Positions 60,570 to 64,000 of a stretch of DNA of 64,000 nt are shown piece after piece (position 1 is the first letter of the stretch; each line of letters begins with the position of its first letter). The position numbers and the translations under genes were made by a program. The notes under the pieces were generated by a model that was not told where the DNA came from, ran no database searches, and saw only the letters and a list, made by a program, of their open reading frames with translations. The stretch comes from Tillus elongatus (taxonomy: Eukaryota; Arthropoda; Insecta; Coleoptera; Cleridae), in the NCBI GenBank assembly GCA_964006375.1, contig OZ023266.1:61325946-61389945 (forward strand), given 5' to 3'.

Positions 60570-60928
60570 ATGGGGTTAAGGAGTCGCGGGCCAAAGGACT
60601 CCAGGGGGCAAGCTGAGGAAGTGGAAATAACAACATAAACTCCCGATGAAGCTTTCCCCAAGACCGTCATGCACGGTAAAAATCCGCATCCTGCACGAGG
60701 TGACCCTGCTAATAACTAAACATGACGGATCTAGACAAGGAGGTCGAACTAAACTCCCCCAATCTACGGTGTCACGTGACCCGTGCCTATGGATGGATGG
60801 CACCAGGGCGATGGTGTCGTGAACGGAACCTCTGGAGTACCAGGCAACCCTCCAGAGTAACCCGCCTTGCACCACACAGGGGGTTCTGATGGTGTGGACA
60901 GTATTTCCCCCATTCTCGTGGGAACAAC

Positions 60929-62086
60929 ATGAAGATAATAAACACATACAAAACCAAAACCAATGAGGCTCGAGGAGTGGCTCCGGCTACAGACTTGTGC
61001 CTTGAGTCTATCCCGGAAACGGAGACGAGCCAGGGGGCGGCAGCGGACTCTGGAGGTCCCACGACCGGCGTAGATACGGGGGATCAGGGGGTAGCTTCGG
61101 CCAGAGACCTGTCCCCGACATCCAAGCTGGAGGCTGGGTCCCACCGGAGGGCGGCGAGCTCCGCGGACTCCGGGGGCCCCTCCACCAGTGAGGACTCTAC
61201 TGTTAGAGTAGAGGGACTGCCCCGGCAGTCCAAGCGTCTTTCCGGGGCGCAAAGAAAGAAGCTCCGGAGGGCGCAAAAAATGGCGGCCGGGACCTGGACG
61301 GTCGAGAAACCTGTAAAGGCGCAAGAGGGGAGTGCGGGTCAGAAGAGGACGCGCTCGAACTCTAGCACGCCCACTACAGACAGACGTTCCAAAAGGGCCA
61401 GGGTGCCTGTAAAGGCGCAAGAGGAGAGTGCGAGTCGGAAGACGCCGCGCTCTGGCTCTAGCACGCCTACTACAGACAGACCTCCCAAAGGAACCAAGGC
61501 CGGAACACCGGCGCAGACTGGCTCTTACAGGGAGGCTGCGGAGGGCCTCGGGATGGCGGTGATTGACAGACGCCATCCTGAGGTCACGCTAGACCAGGGG
61601 AAGGCGGACCTGATCCAGGCTGCGGTGGTAGCTGCAGTGGACTCTCTTCAGGAAGGGGAGAGCCCGCCTCAGTTCCACCGGACGCGCCTGACGGGGGGCA
61701 TCCTCTGGACAACCTGTGCCGGCCCGCAGTCGCGGGACTGGCTGCGGAAAACGATCGGGGGCCTCGGTCAGATTTGGGAGGGGGCGGACTTGACAGCCGT
61801 CGAGCCCAAGGAACTCCCAAAGAGACGCAAGGTCCTCGTACGGATCCCTGACACCGTCCCGCAGGAGACAGTGATCAGCAGACTTAAGATCCAGAACCCT
61901 GAACTGGGGACGCAACACTGGTCGGTTCTAAGCAGGAAGGCAGAGGAGAAAGGACAGACGCTCGCCTTCTCGATCGACCCGACATCTTACAGAGCCCTTG
62001 AAGGAACCTCCTTCAAGGCATTCTGGGGCATGGGAAGGGTTAGCTTCCGCCCACTGGGGAAGCAACTAAGGGTTAATGGGACTTAG
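60929..62086 (+). CDS. LINE ORF1 protein, DUF4780-like
   Basis: The 385-aa product starts at the ATG at 60929. The N-terminal half is low complexity, rich in Ser/Thr/Ala/Lys with two internal repeats (KRTRSNSSTPTTDRRSKR and KTPRSGSSTPTTDRPPKG). The C-terminal part (residues ~225-385) reads ILWTTCAGPQSRDWLRKTI, LPKRRKVLVRIPD and GTSFKAFWGMGRVSFRPLGK, fitting the DUF4780 domain found in insect LINE ORF1 proteins. No CCHC knuckles are seen. The presumed role is RNA binding in the retrotransposition particle. The frame is intact. Confidence 0.75.
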   Translation: MKIINTYKTKTNEARGVAPATDLCLESIPETETSQGAAADSGGPTTGVDTGDQGVASARDLSPTSKLEAGSHRRAASSADSGGPSTSEDSTVRVEGLPRQSKRLSGAQRKKLRRAQKMAAGTWTVEKPVKAQEGSAGQKRTRSNSSTPTTDRRSKRARVPVKAQEESASRKTPRSGSSTPTTDRPPKGTKAGTPAQTGSYREAAEGLGMAVIDRRHPEVTLDQGKADLIQAAVVAAVDSLQEGESPPQFHRTRLTGGILWTTCAGPQSRDWLRKTIGGLGQIWEGADLTAVEPKELPKRRKVLVRIPDTVPQETVISRLKIQNPELGTQHWSVLSRKAEEKGQTLAFSIDPTSYRALEGTSFKAFWGMGRVSFRPLGKQLRVNGT

Positions 62087-64000
62087 GTTCCTTCAGGTCA
62101 ACCTCCAACACAGTAGGGCAGCCACGGCCTGACTACTAATGGCTCTGAGGAACACGGATGTGGCCCTCATCCAGGAACCGTACTCCTATAAAGGAGAGAT
62201 CAAGGGACTCGGCGGAGCTACTGGAAAGCTCATCTACAGCAGATCCAGCGAGAACCCGAGGGCCTGCATTTTTGTCAGGGAAGGGATAGAGTTTCTCCCT
62301 CTAATGAATTTCTGTTCCAGGGACCTGGCAACGATCAAAATCCGATGTGGAGGAGCGGATGGGCTGAGGGACATTACTGTCGCGTCAGCCTATCTGCCAG
62401 GGGACAGCACGGACCCTCCTCCACCCAACGAATTGGAGCAGCTGATGGTGGGTAGCAGAGCAGGTGGATGGCAGACCATCATCGGCATGGATGCGAATGC
62501 GCACCATGAGTTGTGGGGTAGCTCGGACACAAACTCTAGGGGTGAGGCACTTTTACAATTCTTTATGAAATTTAATTTAGACATATTGAATAGAGGTAAT
62601 AAACCGACCTTCGTCACAACACGGCGTGAGGAAGTTTTAGATCTAACAGTTTCCACCCAGTTTCTGGGTGACTTTGTTAAAAGCTGGGCTGTGTCTAGGG
62701 AAGTGAGTAGCTCAGACCACAGATACATCCGGTTTGAAATCGCCAAAGTCGAAAGAGAAACGGTATGGTACCGGGACCCCCGCAAGGCGGACTGGGAAGC
62801 CTACAGGGCAGACCTGGCTGTGGAACTGCGGGGGGTTAAGAGTACCATAAAAAATTCAATAGACCTCGAGATTGCAGCAGTCCAATTGCGAGACGCAATT
62901 ACCTCGGCCTATAACGCCAACTGCCCCCTGAAAATGAGGGTGTCCACCAGGAACGTCCCGTGGTGGAACGAGGACCTCAGGCAAAGGAGGACGCAGGTTC
63001 GTAAGCTGTTTAACGCGGCCAAAAGGTCGGGAGCATGGGATGAATATAGACAGGCCCTATCGACCTATAACAAAAGACTGAGGGACGCCAAGAAGGAGTC
63101 GTGGAGGAGGCACTGCGAAGAAGTGGAAAACACGTCCGAGTGTGCTCGACTACACAAGATCCTGTCTAAGGGCCCTCAGACTAACATAGGCTCCCTTAGA
63201 ACACCCACGGGAGGCTTTACAAGCTCGGGGGAGGAAACTATGGAAATTTTACTCCATACGCACTTCCCCGGCTGTAACATAATAAACCAATCACCTCCGG
63301 ACTGGGAAAACTCAGAAATAGAGGCGCCTTATAGGCGGGCATCTAGAGTAGACTGGACAGTCGCTAAAGAGGTGGTTACCTGGAGCAAAATCAGATGGGC
63401 CATTAACAGCTTTAAGCCATACAAATCGCCGGGATTTGATGGAATAATGCCCATCATGCTCCAACAGGGGATAGATATACTGGCGCCGGTGCTTACCCTC
63501 ATTATGAGGGCCAGCCTGGCTCTGGGGTACATTCCGAGGGCATGGAGACTGGCCAGGGTTGTATTTATTCCTAAACCTGGGCGTCCAACAGACCAGGCAA
63601 AGTCCCTGAGGCCAATAAGTCTCATGTCCTTCTTGCTGAAAACAGTGTAAAAACTGCTCGACCGGCACATTAGGGGCGGTGTACTGGAAGCATATCCTCT
63701 ACACTGCGGACAATATGCATACAGAGCAGGATTCTCGACAGAAACAGCACTGCACCAACTGGTGCTGAAACTGGAGAATACGCTGGAGAACAAGGAGGTG
63801 GCGCTGGGGGCCTTCCTAGACATAGAGGGGGCCTTTAGCAACACCTCGTTCGGATCGGTTCTGGCAGCTGCCCGGGAGCGTGGAATAGAGGAGACCTGCT
63901 GCAGGTGGATCGGTTCCATGCTCAGGGACAGGGCGGTGTTCACCTCACTCGCGGGAGGGACTCTGCTGGCGGGGGTCGCGGCGGGGTGTCCGCAGGGGAG
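62076..64000 (+). pseudogene. LINE ORF2: endonuclease and RT, two in-frame stops
   Basis: The frame from the ATG at 62076 begins GLRFLQVNLQHSRAATA, meets TGA at 62130, then continues with DVALIQEPYSYKGEI, GMDANAHHELWGSSD and VSSSDHRYIRFEI, the APE-type endonuclease landmarks. The linker has VPWWNEDLRQRRTQVRKLF. The RT domain starts at FKPYKSPGFDGIMPIMLQ and LRPISLMSFLLKTV, meets TAA at 63648, and resumes with KLLDRHIRGG, GAFLDIEGAFSN (motif A) and AAGCPQGR (motif B) to the edge. Both stops look like single-base changes. Confidence 0.87.

Larger units (their letters stand above)
60570..64000 (+). mobile_element. R1/LOA-group LINE, 5' two thirds, truncated by the window edge
   Basis: A sharp rise in GC near 60570 marks an approximate 5' border. 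A ~360-bp 5' UTR is followed by ORF1 (60929-62086) and ORF2 (62076 onward), overlapping by 11 bp. Two in-frame stops are the only visible damage. No other copy of the 5' part is in the window; the 3' piece at 10706-12231 is of similar type. Confidence 0.85.

Noticed and set aside
60764..61576. 270-codon minus-strand ORF, Arg/Pro/Leu-rich
   Set aside because: It is antisense to LINE ORF1 in a GC-rich segment where stops are rare; composition bias explains it.

Overview
This is eukaryotic, AT-rich DNA that looks like an insect chromosome. The evidence is ten consecutive GT-AG exons of an axonemal-type dynein heavy chain on the minus strand, introns packed with many transposon classes, long (TA)n microsatellites, and short TTAGG-type (insect telomere-like) arrays. 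No bacterial genes, tRNA, rRNA or CRISPR were seen. The species cannot be named from the sequence.

The host gene runs right to left. Exons at 55742-55416, 53278-53092, 46301-45936, 40890-40645, 26064-25845, 24952-24790, 18915-18599, 13712-13516, 13399-13091 and 12916-12625 join in phase at every junction. They encode about 875 residues, from the dynein tail/linker through AAA1 (P-loop and Walker B) to the AAA2 P-loop. Both ends of the gene lie outside the window. Everything else appears to be intronic or intergenic mobile DNA.

Region 1-7.2 kb is one side of a Polinton/Maverick (adintovirus-like) element. It holds a phospholipase-A2-like minor-capsid-type gene cut by the left edge, an FtsK/HerA-type packaging ATPase, a DUF8207-like protein, a fibre-like coiled protein, a retroviral-type integrase with a chromodomain, a KilA-N protein, a truncated N-terminal piece of the protein that normally leads into polymerase B, and two unrecognised proteins, one with a membrane anchor. 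A 12-15 bp minisatellite lies between the ATPase and the next gene.

Region 7.2-36 kb carries several non-LTR retrotransposons. These include a 5'-truncated RNase-H-bearing copy with a 31-bp target duplication (10706-12231), a copy with an uninterrupted 1002-codon endonuclease/RT ORF (14198-17206), a frameshifted copy (19300-20960) and an RTE-like relic (29520-30870). There are also a 1.05-kb foldback element nested in a larger inverted-end element, a Tc1/mariner-type element with ~650-bp inverted repeats (26300-28956), and piggyBac and mariner remnants.

Region 36-54 kb holds a second mariner-type element (37528-40435). Its ~970-bp inverted repeats overlap the transposase coding region, the transposase appears to have a 59-bp intron, and (TA)n tracts lie on both sides. 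Dispersed (TA)n-associated repeats, MITEs and a decayed I-type LINE (48349-52900) follow. Region 54-64 kb holds a LINE 3' end with a CCTAA tail, a 160-bp hairpin, a Jockey-like LINE with a second LINE nested inside it in reverse, and a GC-rich R1/LOA-type LINE (ORF1 plus ORF2) that runs off the right edge.
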